This document shows positions 1 through 8,723 of a DNA stretch of 64,000 bases, in pieces. Below the pieces are notes generated by a model. It saw only the letters and a list, made by a program, of their open reading frames with translations, did no database searches and was not told the origin of the DNA. The stretch is from DASSUW01 sp963740605. Lineage in GTDB: Bacteria; Actinomycetota; Thermoleophilia; Solirubrobacterales; Solirubrobacteraceae. Where the stretch lies: NCBI GenBank assembly GCA_963740605.1, contig CAVUFC010000022.1, positions 620,001 to 684,000 of the forward strand, written 5' to 3'. The stretch's first letter is position 1; each line of letters begins with the position of its first letter. A program made the position numbers and the translations under genes.

Positions 1-441
1 GACGTTGTCCAGCAGCCAACGGACCTTCGGCCCGGAGAAGTAGGTCGCCAACGGCAGACCGACCTTCTCCGCGAACCGCGCCTGACCGCCTTCCCTTGAG
101 AACTCGTCCACCAGCTTGTCGGTGCGCGTGTCCTGCCACACCAACGCGTTGTGGATCGGCTCGCCGGTATTGCGGTCCCACACCACCGTCGTCTCACGCT
201 GGTTGGTGATCCCGACCGCCGCGATGTCGCCGTCACCGGCGCCCGCAGAGGCGACCGCCTCGTCGACGACCTCCTTCGTGCGGGCCCAGATCTCCGTCAC
301 ATCGTGCTCGACCCACCCCGGCTTGGGATAGATCTGCTCATGCTCCTTCTGCGCCACGGACACGACCTGGCCACCATGGTCGAAGACCATGCAGCGAGTG
401 CTGGTCGTGCCCTGGTCGATTGCTGCCGCGTATTTCGCCAT
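1..441 (-). CDS. glpK: Glycerol kinase (first copy), C-terminus cut by window edge
   Basis: Only the first 147 codons are in the window; the rest lies to the left. The product would phosphorylate glycerol to sn-glycerol 3-phosphate with ATP in the cytoplasm. The N-terminus carries the FGGY-kinase phosphate-binding segment DQGTTSTR, then the GlpK-typical GITNQRETTVVWDR and LPLATYFSGPKVRWLL stretches. The ATG at 441 is preceded by an AGGAG ribosome binding site. It sits 22 bp downstream of glpF on the same strand, so the two are probably co-transcribed. A complete paralogue lies on the other side of glpF; the two are clearly homologous but differ throughout, so this is not a fresh duplication. 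Family assignment is certain; the truncation is only the window boundary. Confidence 0.95.
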   Translation of the reverse strand, partial: MAKYAAAIDQGTTSTRCMVFDHGGQVVSVAQKEHEQIYPKPGWVEHDVTEIWARTKEVVDEAVASAGAGDGDIAAVGITNQRETTVVWDRNTGEPIHNALVWQDTRTDKLVDEFSREGGQARFAEKVGLPLATYFSGPKVRWLLDNV

Positions 442-463
442 GTTTCTCCTCCGCTCGCTCGAC

Positions 464-1177
464 CTAGGGGAACCACCACTTGAAGGCGAGCCCGCCGAGT
501 CCGCCGCCGATCAGCGGAGCCACGACCGGGATCCACGCGTAGGCCCAGTCCGACGGGCCCTTGCCCGGGATCGGGAGGATCGCGTGCATGATCCGGGGTC
601 CGAGGTCACGCGCAGGGTTGATCGCGTAACCCGTCGGCCCACCGAGCGACAACCCGATCGCGAGCACCAGCAGGCCCACCAGCAACGGGACCAGGCCCGA
701 GGCGACGGTGTCCGGATTGGCGACGATCGCCAGGACGCCGAACACCAGCAGGAACGTGCCGATGATCTCGGTGATCACGTTCGCGACCGTGTTGCGGATC
801 GCCGGCGCGGTGCAGAACACAGCGAGCTTCAGCCCCGGGTCCTCGGTCGGCCGCCAGTGGTTGCTGTACGCGGCCCACACGAGTGTGGCGCCGATCATCG
901 CGCCGGCGAATTCGCCGACGAAGTACTTGGGCACGTCGCTCCAGTCGGTGACGCCCTCCAACGCGAACCCGAACGTGACTGCCGGGTTCAGGTGCGCACC
1001 GCTGAACTGCCCCACGGCGAACACGGCCATCGCGACGGCCATGCCCCAGCCCCAGGTGATGACGATCCAACCGCTGTTCTCGGCCTTGGACTGCGCCAGC
1101 AGAACGGCAGCCACCACGCCATCGCCGAGCAGGATCAGGATCGCAGTCCCGATGATCTCTGCACCGATGATGCTCAC
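464..1177 (-). CDS. glpF: Glycerol uptake facilitator (MIP/aquaporin family)
   Basis: A 237-residue integral membrane channel of the major intrinsic protein family that lets glycerol diffuse into the cell. Both family signature loops are present: HLNPAV (NPA about residues 64-66) and INPARDLGPR (NPA about 187-189). The Asp right after the second NPAR is typical of glycerol facilitators rather than water-only aquaporins. Six hydrophobic segments are visible and the length is close to the family norm. It lies between two glycerol kinase genes, so imported glycerol can be trapped at once as glycerol 3-phosphate. The ATG at 1177 has AGGAGGAGAG just upstream. The leader further upstream carries an inverted repeat and a promoter-like sequence. 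Confidence 0.95.
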   Translation of the reverse strand: MSIIGAEIIGTAILILLGDGVVAAVLLAQSKAENSGWIVITWGWGMAVAMAVFAVGQFSGAHLNPAVTFGFALEGVTDWSDVPKYFVGEFAGAMIGATLVWAAYSNHWRPTEDPGLKLAVFCTAPAIRNTVANVITEIIGTFLLVFGVLAIVANPDTVASGLVPLLVGLLVLAIGLSLGGPTGYAINPARDLGPRIMHAILPIPGKGPSDWAYAWIPVVAPLIGGGLGGLAFKWWFP

Positions 1178-1228
1178 GTCGCTCTCCTCCTCTCCTCCGC
1201 GGCTCCCACGAGCCGACGTTGCGACACT

Positions 1229-1260
1229 ACATTGTCAAACGGCGTTCGACAATGTCAAAC
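1229..1260 (-). promoter_or_regulatory. Inverted repeat and promoter-like site upstream of glpF
   Basis: The 144-bp gap between the second glpK and glpF holds ACATTGTC (1229-1236), 11 bp, then GACAATGT (1248-1255), a perfect inverted repeat. TGTCAAAC occurs twice as a direct repeat (1233-1240 and 1253-1260), exactly 20 bp apart. Read on the minus strand, each gives a TTGACA-like -35; with the upstream one, GACAAT sits 16 bp downstream as a weak -10. The layout suggests a repressor operator over the glpF promoter, with the nearby IclR-family regulator as the obvious candidate. Binding is inferred. Confidence 0.5.
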
Positions 1261-1321
1261 AGTCTTACGCTCACAAAACGGGAGGACCCAGGCGCGACTA
1301 TGTCGAAAGCGAGGCGGCCGG

Positions 1322-2830
1322 TCAAGACGTGACGTCATCGTCGTCGTCGTCCACCCAGTCGAGGGTCCTCTCTACGGCCTTTCGCCACTTCCGGTAGCCC
1401 TTCTCACGGACCCGGGGATCCATTCCCGGCACCCACTCGCCGGCGACGTGCCAGTTCTCGCGTAGCGATTCGACGTCGGGCCAGAAGCCGACGCTGACGC
1501 CCGCCGCGTACGCCGCGCCGAGTGACACGGTCTCGGCCACGATCGGGCGCACGACCGGCACGTCGAGGACGTCGGCGAGGAATTGCATCAGCAGGTTGTT
1601 CGCCGTCATCCCGCCATCGACCTTCAGCGTCGACAGCTCGACCCCGGCGTCGCTGTTCATCGCCTCGACGACCTCGCGCGTCTGCCACGCCGTCGCCTCG
1701 AGCACCGCGCGGGCGAGGTGGCCCTTGGTGATGTAGCCGGTGAGGCCGGCGATCACGCCGCGCGCGTCGCTGCGCCAGTGCGGTGCGAACAGGCCGGCGA
1801 ACGCGGGGACGAAGTAGCAGCCGCCGTTGTCCTCGACCGTACGCGCGAGCGTCTCGATCTCGGGTGCCGAGCCGATCACGTCGAGGCTGTCGCGGAACCA
1901 CTGCACCAGCGCGCCGGTGACCGCGATCGATCCCTCGAGCGCGTAGGTCGGCGCCTCGTCGCCGATCTTGTAGCCGACGGTGGTGATCAGCCCGTTCGCC
2001 GATTTGACCGGCTTGTCGCCGGTGTTGAGGAGCAGGAAGCTGCCGGTGCCGTACGTGCACTTGGCCTCGCCGAGGGCGAAGCAGGTCTGGCCGAACAGCG
2101 CCGCGTGCTGGTCGCCCAGCGCGCCCGCCACTGGAACGCCGGCCAGCAGGCCGTTGGCCTCGCCGTAGACCTCCGCCGACGAGCGGATCTCGGGGAGCAT
2201 CGCCCGCGGAACGCCGATCGCGTCGAGCAGCACGTCGTCCCACTCGAGCGTCTCGAGGTTCATCAGCATCGTGCGGCCGGCGTTGGTGACGTCGGTGATG
2301 TGGCGGCCGGTGAGCTTCCAGATCAGCCACGTGTCCATCGTCCCGAACCGCACGTCGCCGGCCTCGGCGCTCGCCTGCAGCCCGTGGATGTGGTCGAGCA
2401 GCCAGCGGATCTTCGGCCCGGAGAAGTACGTGGCGAGCGGGAGCCCGCAGCGGTCGCGGAAGCGGTCCTGGCCGGCGTCCCCGGCCAGCTCGCGGATCAG
2501 GTGGTCGGTCCGGATGTCCTGCCAGTTGATCGCGTTCTGCACCGGCACGCCGGTCGCGCGATCCCACACCACGGTCGTCTCGCGCTGGTTGGTGATCCCG
2601 AGCGCGACGATGTCCGCCGGCGTCACCTGCGCCTTGGTCAGCGCATCCTGGACGACAAACTGGACGTTCTCCCAGATCTCGGCCGGATCGTGCTCGACCC
2701 AGCCCGGCTTGGGGAAGATCTGGTGGTGCTCCTTCTGGCTGACCGAGACGATCCGGCCGCGCGCGTCGAACAGCAGACAGCGAGATGACGCTGTGCCCTG
2801 GTCGATCGCGGCGATATAGCGTTGGCTCAC
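1322..2830 (-). CDS. glpK: Glycerol kinase (second, complete copy)
   Basis: A 502-residue FGGY-family glycerol kinase of standard length that converts glycerol and ATP to sn-glycerol 3-phosphate. Visible family segments are IDQGTASSR near the N-terminus (phosphate binding), GITNQRETTVVWDR, LPLATYFSGPKIRWLLDH, GALGDQHAALFGQ and the C-terminal KVDGGMTANNLLMQ nucleotide-site region. It follows the iclR gene by about 12 bp and is probably in the same transcript as dhaK and dhaL. The C-terminus ends in an unusual run of five Asp (WVDDDDDD). The other glpK copy lies beyond glpF. Two kinases in one locus could differ in affinity or regulation; the sequence alone does not say. Confidence 0.96.
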   Translation of the reverse strand: MSQRYIAAIDQGTASSRCLLFDARGRIVSVSQKEHHQIFPKPGWVEHDPAEIWENVQFVVQDALTKAQVTPADIVALGITNQRETTVVWDRATGVPVQNAINWQDIRTDHLIRELAGDAGQDRFRDRCGLPLATYFSGPKIRWLLDHIHGLQASAEAGDVRFGTMDTWLIWKLTGRHITDVTNAGRTMLMNLETLEWDDVLLDAIGVPRAMLPEIRSSAEVYGEANGLLAGVPVAGALGDQHAALFGQTCFALGEAKCTYGTGSFLLLNTGDKPVKSANGLITTVGYKIGDEAPTYALEGSIAVTGALVQWFRDSLDVIGSAPEIETLARTVEDNGGCYFVPAFAGLFAPHWRSDARGVIAGLTGYITKGHLARAVLEATAWQTREVVEAMNSDAGVELSTLKVDGGMTANNLLMQFLADVLDVPVVRPIVAETVSLGAAYAAGVSVGFWPDVESLRENWHVAGEWVPGMDPRVREKGYRKWRKAVERTLDWVDDDDDDVTS

Positions 2831-2842
2831 TTCACAGACTCC

Positions 2843-3607
2843 TCACCACGGGATCGCGCCGAGGTCCCGGGAGACCGCCCGGGCCGATTCGCGCACGTAT
2901 GAGATCAAGTCGCTCCTGGCGCCCTTGCTGTTGGCGAGGCGCTCGATCGGCCCCGAGATGCCGATCGCGCCGACGATCACGCCACGGCGGTCCTGGATCG
3001 GCGCCGCCAGCGACGCCTCGCCCTCCACGAGCTCTTCCACGTCGGTCGCCCATCCGCGCAGGCGCACCTCGGTCAGCTCCCCCCGCAGTGCCTCCGGGTC
3101 GGTCATCGTCGCCGACGTGAACGGCGTCAGCCCGGCGTCGATGAGCTCCTCGGTGGCGTACGGGTTGTGGGCGAGCAGCACCTTGCCGAGCGCGGTCGCG
3201 TGGCCGGGCAGCAGCGCGCCCACCTCGAGCGCCTGGCGGCTGTTGTCGGGCCGGAATACGTGGTGGACGACGAGCGCCTGGCCCTCGTGCAGCGTGCCGA
3301 TGCGCACGCTCTCGTTCGAGCGGGCGGCCAGCGAGTCCGCCCAGTTGAGCGCGCGCGTGCGCAGCTCGTTGCCGTCCAGGTAGCTCGAGCCCATGTGCAG
3401 CAGCGCGGCGCCGAGCTGATACTTGCCCGAGTCCTCGTCCTGCTCGACGAAGCCGACGAGCTGGAGCGTGCGCAGGATGCCGTGGACCGTGCCCTTGGGC
3501 AAGCCGAGCTCGCCGGCCAGCTCGCCGACGCCGAGTCGCCGCGATCTCCCCGACAGAAGCCGAAGGATCGCGGCGGCTCTTTCGATCGACTGGATGGAGC
3601 CCGGCAC
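2843..3607 (-). CDS. IclR-family transcriptional regulator of the glycerol/dihydroxyacetone locus
   Basis: A 254-residue regulator with an N-terminal winged helix-turn-helix (SIERAAAILRLL, then GELGLPKGTVHGILRTL, about residues 5-50) and the C-terminal IclR effector domain (GHATALGKVLLA, WATDVEELVEGEASLAAPI). The frame is open further upstream, but GTG at 3607 is chosen. It lies 10 bp after the dhaL stop and gives the usual IclR length; the upstream extension reads like noise. It is embedded between dhaL and glpK, so it most likely controls this operon and the glpF promoter in response to a glycerol-pathway metabolite. That target is inferred from position only. Confidence 0.92.
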   Translation of the reverse strand: MPGSIQSIERAAAILRLLSGRSRRLGVGELAGELGLPKGTVHGILRTLQLVGFVEQDEDSGKYQLGAALLHMGSSYLDGNELRTRALNWADSLAARSNESVRIGTLHEGQALVVHHVFRPDNSRQALEVGALLPGHATALGKVLLAHNPYATEELIDAGLTPFTSATMTDPEALRGELTEVRLRGWATDVEELVEGEASLAAPIQDRRGVIVGAIGISGPIERLANSKGARSDLISYVRESARAVSRDLGAIPW

Positions 3608-3617
3608 GGGCCCAGAC

Positions 3618-4225
3618 TTAGCCCAGCGTTTCCGCCGCGGCCCGCAGGAGCAGGTAGCTCGAGGTCGCCCCCGGGTCCTGATGGCCGACGCTGCGCGGAC
3701 CGAGATAGCTCGCACGGCCCTTGCGGGCCTCGAGCGGGATCGTCGCCTTCATCCCCTCCTCGGCGGCGTCGGCGGAGCGCTTGAGCGCCTCGCCGAGCTC
3801 GCCGCCCTCACGCAGCGCGTCGATGGCGGGCAGCAGCGCGTCAACCATCGTCTTGTCGTTCGGTTCTGCCTTGCCCCGCGCTTGGACGCCCTTGACGCCC
3901 GCCTCGACGGCTGCGGTCCAGCCGTCGAGGTCGAGCTCACTCTTGCCCGCGGAGGCCGAGCCCATCTGCAGGAACAGCGTCCCGTACAGCGGGCCGGCCG
4001 CGCCGCCGACGCTGGAGACCAGCGCCATGCCGACGTTCTTGAGGTCGGCGCCGATATCGCCGCCCTCCGTGCTGTCGAGCTTCTCGACAACCTTCTTCAT
4101 CCCGCGGTCCATGTTCGTGCCGTGGTCGCCATCGCCGATCGCGGTGTCGAGGCGCACGAGCTCCATGCGCTTCTCGGACACCACGTCGGCGAAGCGACGG
4201 ATCCAATCGCGTACCTGCTCGGACG

Positions 4226-4229
<4 letters not shown>
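3618..4229 (-). CDS. dhaL: Dihydroxyacetone kinase subunit DhaL (nucleotide-binding)
   Basis: A 203-residue all-helical DhaL/DAK2-type domain. The metal and nucleotide site motif GDGDHGTNMDRG is at about residues 32-43, followed by the conserved GPLYGTLF and the C-terminal GRASYLGPRSVGHQDPGATS lid segment. It passes phosphate to dihydroxyacetone held by DhaK. The start is GTG at 4229, overlapping the dhaK stop in the tetranucleotide GTGA, so translation is coupled. In PTS-dependent systems DhaM rephosphorylates the ADP held in DhaL; no dhaM is seen in this window. The partner may be encoded elsewhere, or this pair may use ATP directly. Confidence 0.93.
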
Positions 4230-5242
<1,013 letters not shown>

Positions 5243-5297
5243 GGACCTCACCCCGTGGAAACGCGGTCGCTTGCGGGCTGCTCCCTCCGGAGCGGAC

Positions 5298-5325
5298 CCT
5301 ATAAAGCGACTGAGGAGTGGGTCAA
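5298..5325 (-). promoter_or_regulatory. Predicted promoter of the dhaK operon
   Basis: On the minus strand TTGACC (5325-5320) and TATAGG (5303-5298) are separated by 16 bp, a good sigma-70-like pair about 55 bp before dhaK. The -35 lies in a small inverted repeat GGTC-AAAC-GACC (5320-5331). Downstream, GCTCC-CTCC-GGAGC (5279-5292) forms a second small repeat in the leader. GTCAAACG is shared with the glpF upstream region. The promoter overlaps the last bases of the acyltransferase gene. Confidence 0.55.
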
Positions 5326-6233
5326 ACGACCGGCGAAACTGGCCGCTCGGCGACGACCGCCGGACGGACGGGAGCGGTGACCGTTATCTCGCCGGCCTCG
5401 CTCTCCAGGAACGTGCGCACGCGCGCCATCACGTCGGTGCGGTGCTCGTCGATGCCCGGCCAGATCGGCGGGCCGAAGTGGACCTCGATGCGGTAGCGCC
5501 GCGAGAACAGCCAGCGCTTCTTCGGCCAGTTGCGGCCGGGCGGCATCGCGTCGTGCGTGCCCTTGAGGTAGATCGGGACGATCGGGATGCCGTGCTGTTG
5601 AGCGATCACGGCGGCGCCGGAGCGCATTTTGCCGATGCTGCCGTCGCGCGAGCGGGTGCCCTCGGGGAACATCAGCAGGTTCCAGCGCTGGTCGATCAGA
5701 TGGTCGACGTGGTCGATCGCGCCGTTGCCGACCCCGCCGCCGGTGCGCGAGAGCGGGACGGTGTTGAAGATCAGGGCGACGAGCTGACGAACGCCGCGCT
5801 TCTTGTAGAAGTAGTCGGCGGCGGCGGCGACCGCGGTGCGCTGGCGCCACTGCAGCGGGAGGGCGCGCAGGATCGTCGGTGTGTCGAGATGGCTCGAGTG
5901 GTTGGCCACCAGGATCACCGGATGCGGCAGCCGGCGGAACACGTCGCGCCCGACGACGCGCGGGCGCATGTAGATGTCCATCAGCGGCGCGAGGATGAAC
6001 TGGAGGATCGACTCGCGCACCATCCGTGCGGGAGCGCAGCGGGCCCACGGCACATCGAGGTTGCGCATGTTGCGGCCGATCTCGGCGCCGCGCGTGGCGG
6101 CGGTGCGGCCGAGCTCGGCGCTACGAGTGGCGGCCGTGCGCCCCAGCTCGGTGCTGCGGCTGGCGGCTGTGCGCCCAAGATCGCTGCTTTTCGCCCGCGC
6201 GCGACTGACGCGGTCTGCTCGTCCGCTCCCCAT
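5322..6233 (-). CDS. 1-acyl-sn-glycerol-3-phosphate acyltransferase-like protein (PlsC family)
   Basis: A 303-residue membrane-associated acyltransferase, probably converting lysophosphatidic acid to phosphatidic acid. The four family blocks are clear: NHSSHLDTP (the HX4D catalytic motif), the region around PLSRTGGG, FPEGTRSRDG and VPIYLKGT. The N-terminus is unusual: about residues 16-59 are four near-identical 11-residue units before the catalytic domain. Such an 11-residue period would suit an amphipathic helix lying on the membrane. Start ATG at 6233; no strong ribosome binding site. Substrate preference cannot be read from sequence; glycerol 3-phosphate supply from the neighbouring glp locus is suggestive only. 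Confidence 0.85.
   Translation of the reverse strand: MGSGRADRVSRARAKSSDLGRTAASRSTELGRTAATRSAELGRTAATRGAEIGRNMRNLDVPWARCAPARMVRESILQFILAPLMDIYMRPRVVGRDVFRRLPHPVILVANHSSHLDTPTILRALPLQWRQRTAVAAAADYFYKKRGVRQLVALIFNTVPLSRTGGGVGNGAIDHVDHLIDQRWNLLMFPEGTRSRDGSIGKMRSGAAVIAQQHGIPIVPIYLKGTHDAMPPGRNWPKKRWLFSRRYRIEVHFGPPIWPGIDEHRTDVMARVRTFLESEAGEITVTAPVRPAVVAERPVSPVV
6057..6188 (-). repeat. Four 33-bp tandem repeats inside the acyltransferase gene
   Basis: The coding DNA repeats every 33 bp and encodes units SSDLGRTAASR, STELGRTAATR, SAELGRTAATR and the degenerate GAEIGRNMRNL. The first three are nearly identical in DNA and protein. An 11-residue period is typical of helices that lie along a lipid surface. 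Repeat number is likely to vary between strains. Confidence 0.85.
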
Positions 6234-6270
6234 GTTGCATTACGTACCCCAGTCCCCGCCGGGGGGTTAC

Positions 6271-6927
6271 TCAGTGCGTGCGAATCTCGCCGGTGCGGCC
6301 GTAGAGCTTGGTACCGGGGGGCGGCTTGGACGTGATCGCAAGCCCAACCGACGTGAGCAGGCCCGCCACGAGCAGTGCCGCGACGAGGCGAAGCGCGTCC
6401 TTGCGGAATCTGGCGCGCCGGCGCTCGCGGAAATCGCCGGTCCCGAGCAGCTCGGACACGACGTCCTCCTCCATGCCGACGTGCTGCTCGCGGCAGTGGG
6501 CGAGCAGCTCGCGCGGGCCGCGGATCTCGACCACCGACGCGCCGTAGCGGTCGGCCAGCCGGCGGATCAGCGCCGCGTTGCTGCCGGGCGTGACGAGGAG
6601 CACGTGCGGCCGCGCGCGGGCCGCGCGGAAGCCGTCCTCGTGCACCTCGATCGCGCCCTGTGCCTCGACGATGCCCGGCACCGTGCCGCGCGTGGCCAGC
6701 ACGTCGCGGGCCGACGAGCGGCGAGGGTGCCACGCGTGCACCCCGCACTCACAATCGGGCGCGGGAGCGACGTGTCCCTTCGGGCATTGCGCATGCAGCC
6801 ACCGGCCGCCCGTCGGCCACGGGGTCTTCTGGAGAGGGCCCGCCAACCCCTCGCCGCCTTCGTCCGGGACCACCTTCCAGAACCGCAGTCCGAAAAGCGG
6901 GTCCGCGAAGAGCGGCGTGTCGCTCAC
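6271..6927 (-). CDS. Conserved hypothetical protein with Cys-rich N-terminal motif and C-terminal membrane anchor
   Basis: A 218-residue protein of unknown function. The N-terminal part contains AQCPKGHVAPAPDCECGVHAW (about residues 46-66), with three Cys and two His in a spacing that could bind metal; the same pattern recurs in actinobacterial hypothetical proteins I recognise but cannot name. A central segment is followed by a basic stretch (RERRRARFRK) and one hydrophobic helix (RLVAALLVAGLLTSVGLAI) near the C-terminus, so it is probably tail-anchored with the N-terminus in the cytoplasm. Its ATG overlaps the stop of a small upstream ORF in the tetranucleotide ATGA. Confidence 0.75.
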   Translation of the reverse strand: MSDTPLFADPLFGLRFWKVVPDEGGEGLAGPLQKTPWPTGGRWLHAQCPKGHVAPAPDCECGVHAWHPRRSSARDVLATRGTVPGIVEAQGAIEVHEDGFRAARARPHVLLVTPGSNAALIRRLADRYGASVVEIRGPRELLAHCREQHVGMEEDVVSELLGTGDFRERRRARFRKDALRLVAALLVAGLLTSVGLAITSKPPPGTKLYGRTGEIRTH

Positions 6928-7070
6928 TGCCGGGAGACAGGCTGCGGCGGCTGTTGCACCGGTTCGCGCGTCGGCTCCTGGAGGGGCTTCGGCACGACGA
7001 CGGGCTCAGCCACCACGCGTCGGGAGATGCCATTCAAGGTCATGACATCAATGGTGTTCCCCCGTGCCAT
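6924..7070 (-). CDS. Possible small Pro-rich protein coupled to the membrane protein downstream
   Basis: A 48-codon ORF from ATG 7070 (alternative ATG 7043) ending in TGA that overlaps the next start as ATGA. The product is rich in Pro, Gln and Val in its second half (VVVPKPLQEPTREPVQQPPQ). Third codon positions are strongly G or C, like real genes here. No convincing ribosome binding site was seen and no homologue is recognised. The overlap and codon use argue for translation; the function is unknown. Confidence 0.4.
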   Translation of the reverse strand: MARGNTIDVMTLNGISRRVVAEPVVVPKPLQEPTREPVQQPPQPVSRQ

Positions 7071-7100
7071 CACATGCAACCGTGAAAGGATGCTTCGGAG

Positions 7101-8723
7101 ATGGCGACCGGCGCCGAGTTCCTCGTCCAGCTGCTCACCGATCGGGGCGTGGACATCGCGTTCGGGTTGCCCGGGGTGCACAACCTCGCCCTGTGGGAGG
7201 CGCTGCGTGACTCGCCGATCCGGCTCGTCGGCGTGCGCCACGAGCAGACCGCGGCATACGCGGCGGACGGCTACGCGCGTGCGACGGGGCGGCTCGGCGT
7301 CGCGCTGACGACGACCGGGCCGGGGGCCGCGAACACGCTGGGGGCCGTCGGCGAGGCGTGGGCGTCGCGCTCGCCGATCCTCGTCGTGGCGACCGACATC
7401 CCTTCGCGCCTGCGCCTCCCGGACACCTACCGCGGCGTCCTGCACGAGACGACCGACCAGGCGGCCATGTTCGCGCCGGTGACCAAGGCGACGCACCGCG
7501 CACTGGCGGTCGAGCGCGTCGGCCCGGCCACGGCTGCGGCGGTACTCGAGGCGACGACCGAGCCGGCGCGGCCGGTGTACCTGGAGATCGCGACCGACCT
7601 GCTCGCCGCCGAGCTGCCGGAGGAGGACGTCTACACCGGCACGCTCGAGCCACCGGCACTGAACGGCGGCCTCGACGCGGCGGTGGCGCGGCTCGCTGCC
7701 GCCGAGCGCCCGTTGCTGTGGGTGGGCGGCGGCGCTCGCGGTGCGGGCGCCGAGGTCGCGCGGCTGGCCGAGCGACTCGCCGCGCCGGTGCTGACGACCT
7801 ACGGCGCCGCGGGCGTCCTGAGCCCGACGCACCCGTGCCTCGTCGGGTTGCCGCCGCACGTGTCGTGCGCGGGCAAGCTGTGGGACGAGGCCGATGTGGT
7901 CGTCGCGATCGGCTCCGACCTCGACGGCATCCAGACCCAGAACTTCGCGATGCCGCAGCCCCCGGCGTTGATCGCCGTCAACCTCGATCCGCAGGACGCC
8001 GGCAAGAACTACCGCGTCGACCACCTGCTGGCGGGCGACGCCGCGGCCGTCACGGCGACGCTCGCCGAGCGCGTGCCCGAGCGCGACGGGCTGGACGCCC
8101 TCCTCGAGCGGCTGCACGAGGTGCGCGCGAGCGGCTGCGGGGAGCTCGACGGGCGGGCGCTGCGCTTCCTCGACGCGATGCGCTTCGCGCTGCCCGAGGA
8201 CGCCATTGTCGTCGCCGACATGTGCATCCCCGGCTACTGGCTCGCGGGCTTCTTCACGCCGGCGGCGCCGCGCAAGCTGCAGGTCCCGCTCGGCTGGGGG
8301 ACGCTCGGCTACGCGTTCCCGGCCGCGCTCGGCGCGGCGCTCGCGGATGCCGGCCCGGTCGTGGCGATGGCGGGCGACGGCGGCTTCTTGTACGCCTGCG
8401 GCGAGCTGGCCACGATGGCGCAGGAGAAGATCCCCCTGACCGCCGTCGTGGTCGACGACGGCGGCTACGGGATGTTGCGCTACGACCAGGACGTGGACGG
8501 TCGCGAGCGCTACGGCGTCGACCTGCAGACGCCCGACTTCGAGGCGCTGGCGGGCGCGTTCGGCATTCGCGCGCAGACCGTCGACGGGCTCGACGACGAT
8601 TTCGGGGCGGCGCTGGCCGAGCACGTGGCCGACCCCGAGCCGTCGCTGGTAGTGGCACGCACGCCTGACCCGCTGGTGCCGCCGCCCAACACGTCGCCGA
8701 ACTGGTACCGACGCCGCCGGTGA
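7101..8723 (+). CDS. Thiamine diphosphate-dependent enzyme, acetolactate synthase/decarboxylase-like
   Basis: A 540-residue ThDP enzyme with the usual three domains: N-terminal Pyr domain, central domain and C-terminal PP domain. The catalytic Glu is in VRHEQTAAYAADGYARATG (about residue 48), with the FAD-enzyme-like TTTGPGAANTLGAVGEAW following. The ThDP and Mg motif begins GDGGFLYACGEL and ends VVVDDGGYGML, where the usual NN is DD. It is probably a 2-oxoacid decarboxylase or carboligase; no small regulatory subunit adjoins it, so classical acetolactate synthase is less likely. The winged-helix gene follows, joined at TGATG. Exact substrate unknown. Confidence 0.8.
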   Translation: MATGAEFLVQLLTDRGVDIAFGLPGVHNLALWEALRDSPIRLVGVRHEQTAAYAADGYARATGRLGVALTTTGPGAANTLGAVGEAWASRSPILVVATDIPSRLRLPDTYRGVLHETTDQAAMFAPVTKATHRALAVERVGPATAAAVLEATTEPARPVYLEIATDLLAAELPEEDVYTGTLEPPALNGGLDAAVARLAAAERPLLWVGGGARGAGAEVARLAERLAAPVLTTYGAAGVLSPTHPCLVGLPPHVSCAGKLWDEADVVVAIGSDLDGIQTQNFAMPQPPALIAVNLDPQDAGKNYRVDHLLAGDAAAVTATLAERVPERDGLDALLERLHEVRASGCGELDGRALRFLDAMRFALPEDAIVVADMCIPGYWLAGFFTPAAPRKLQVPLGWGTLGYAFPAALGAALADAGPVVAMAGDGGFLYACGELATMAQEKIPLTAVVVDDGGYGMLRYDQDVDGRERYGVDLQTPDFEALAGAFGIRAQTVDGLDDDFGAALAEHVADPEPSLVVARTPDPLVPPPNTSPNWYRRRR

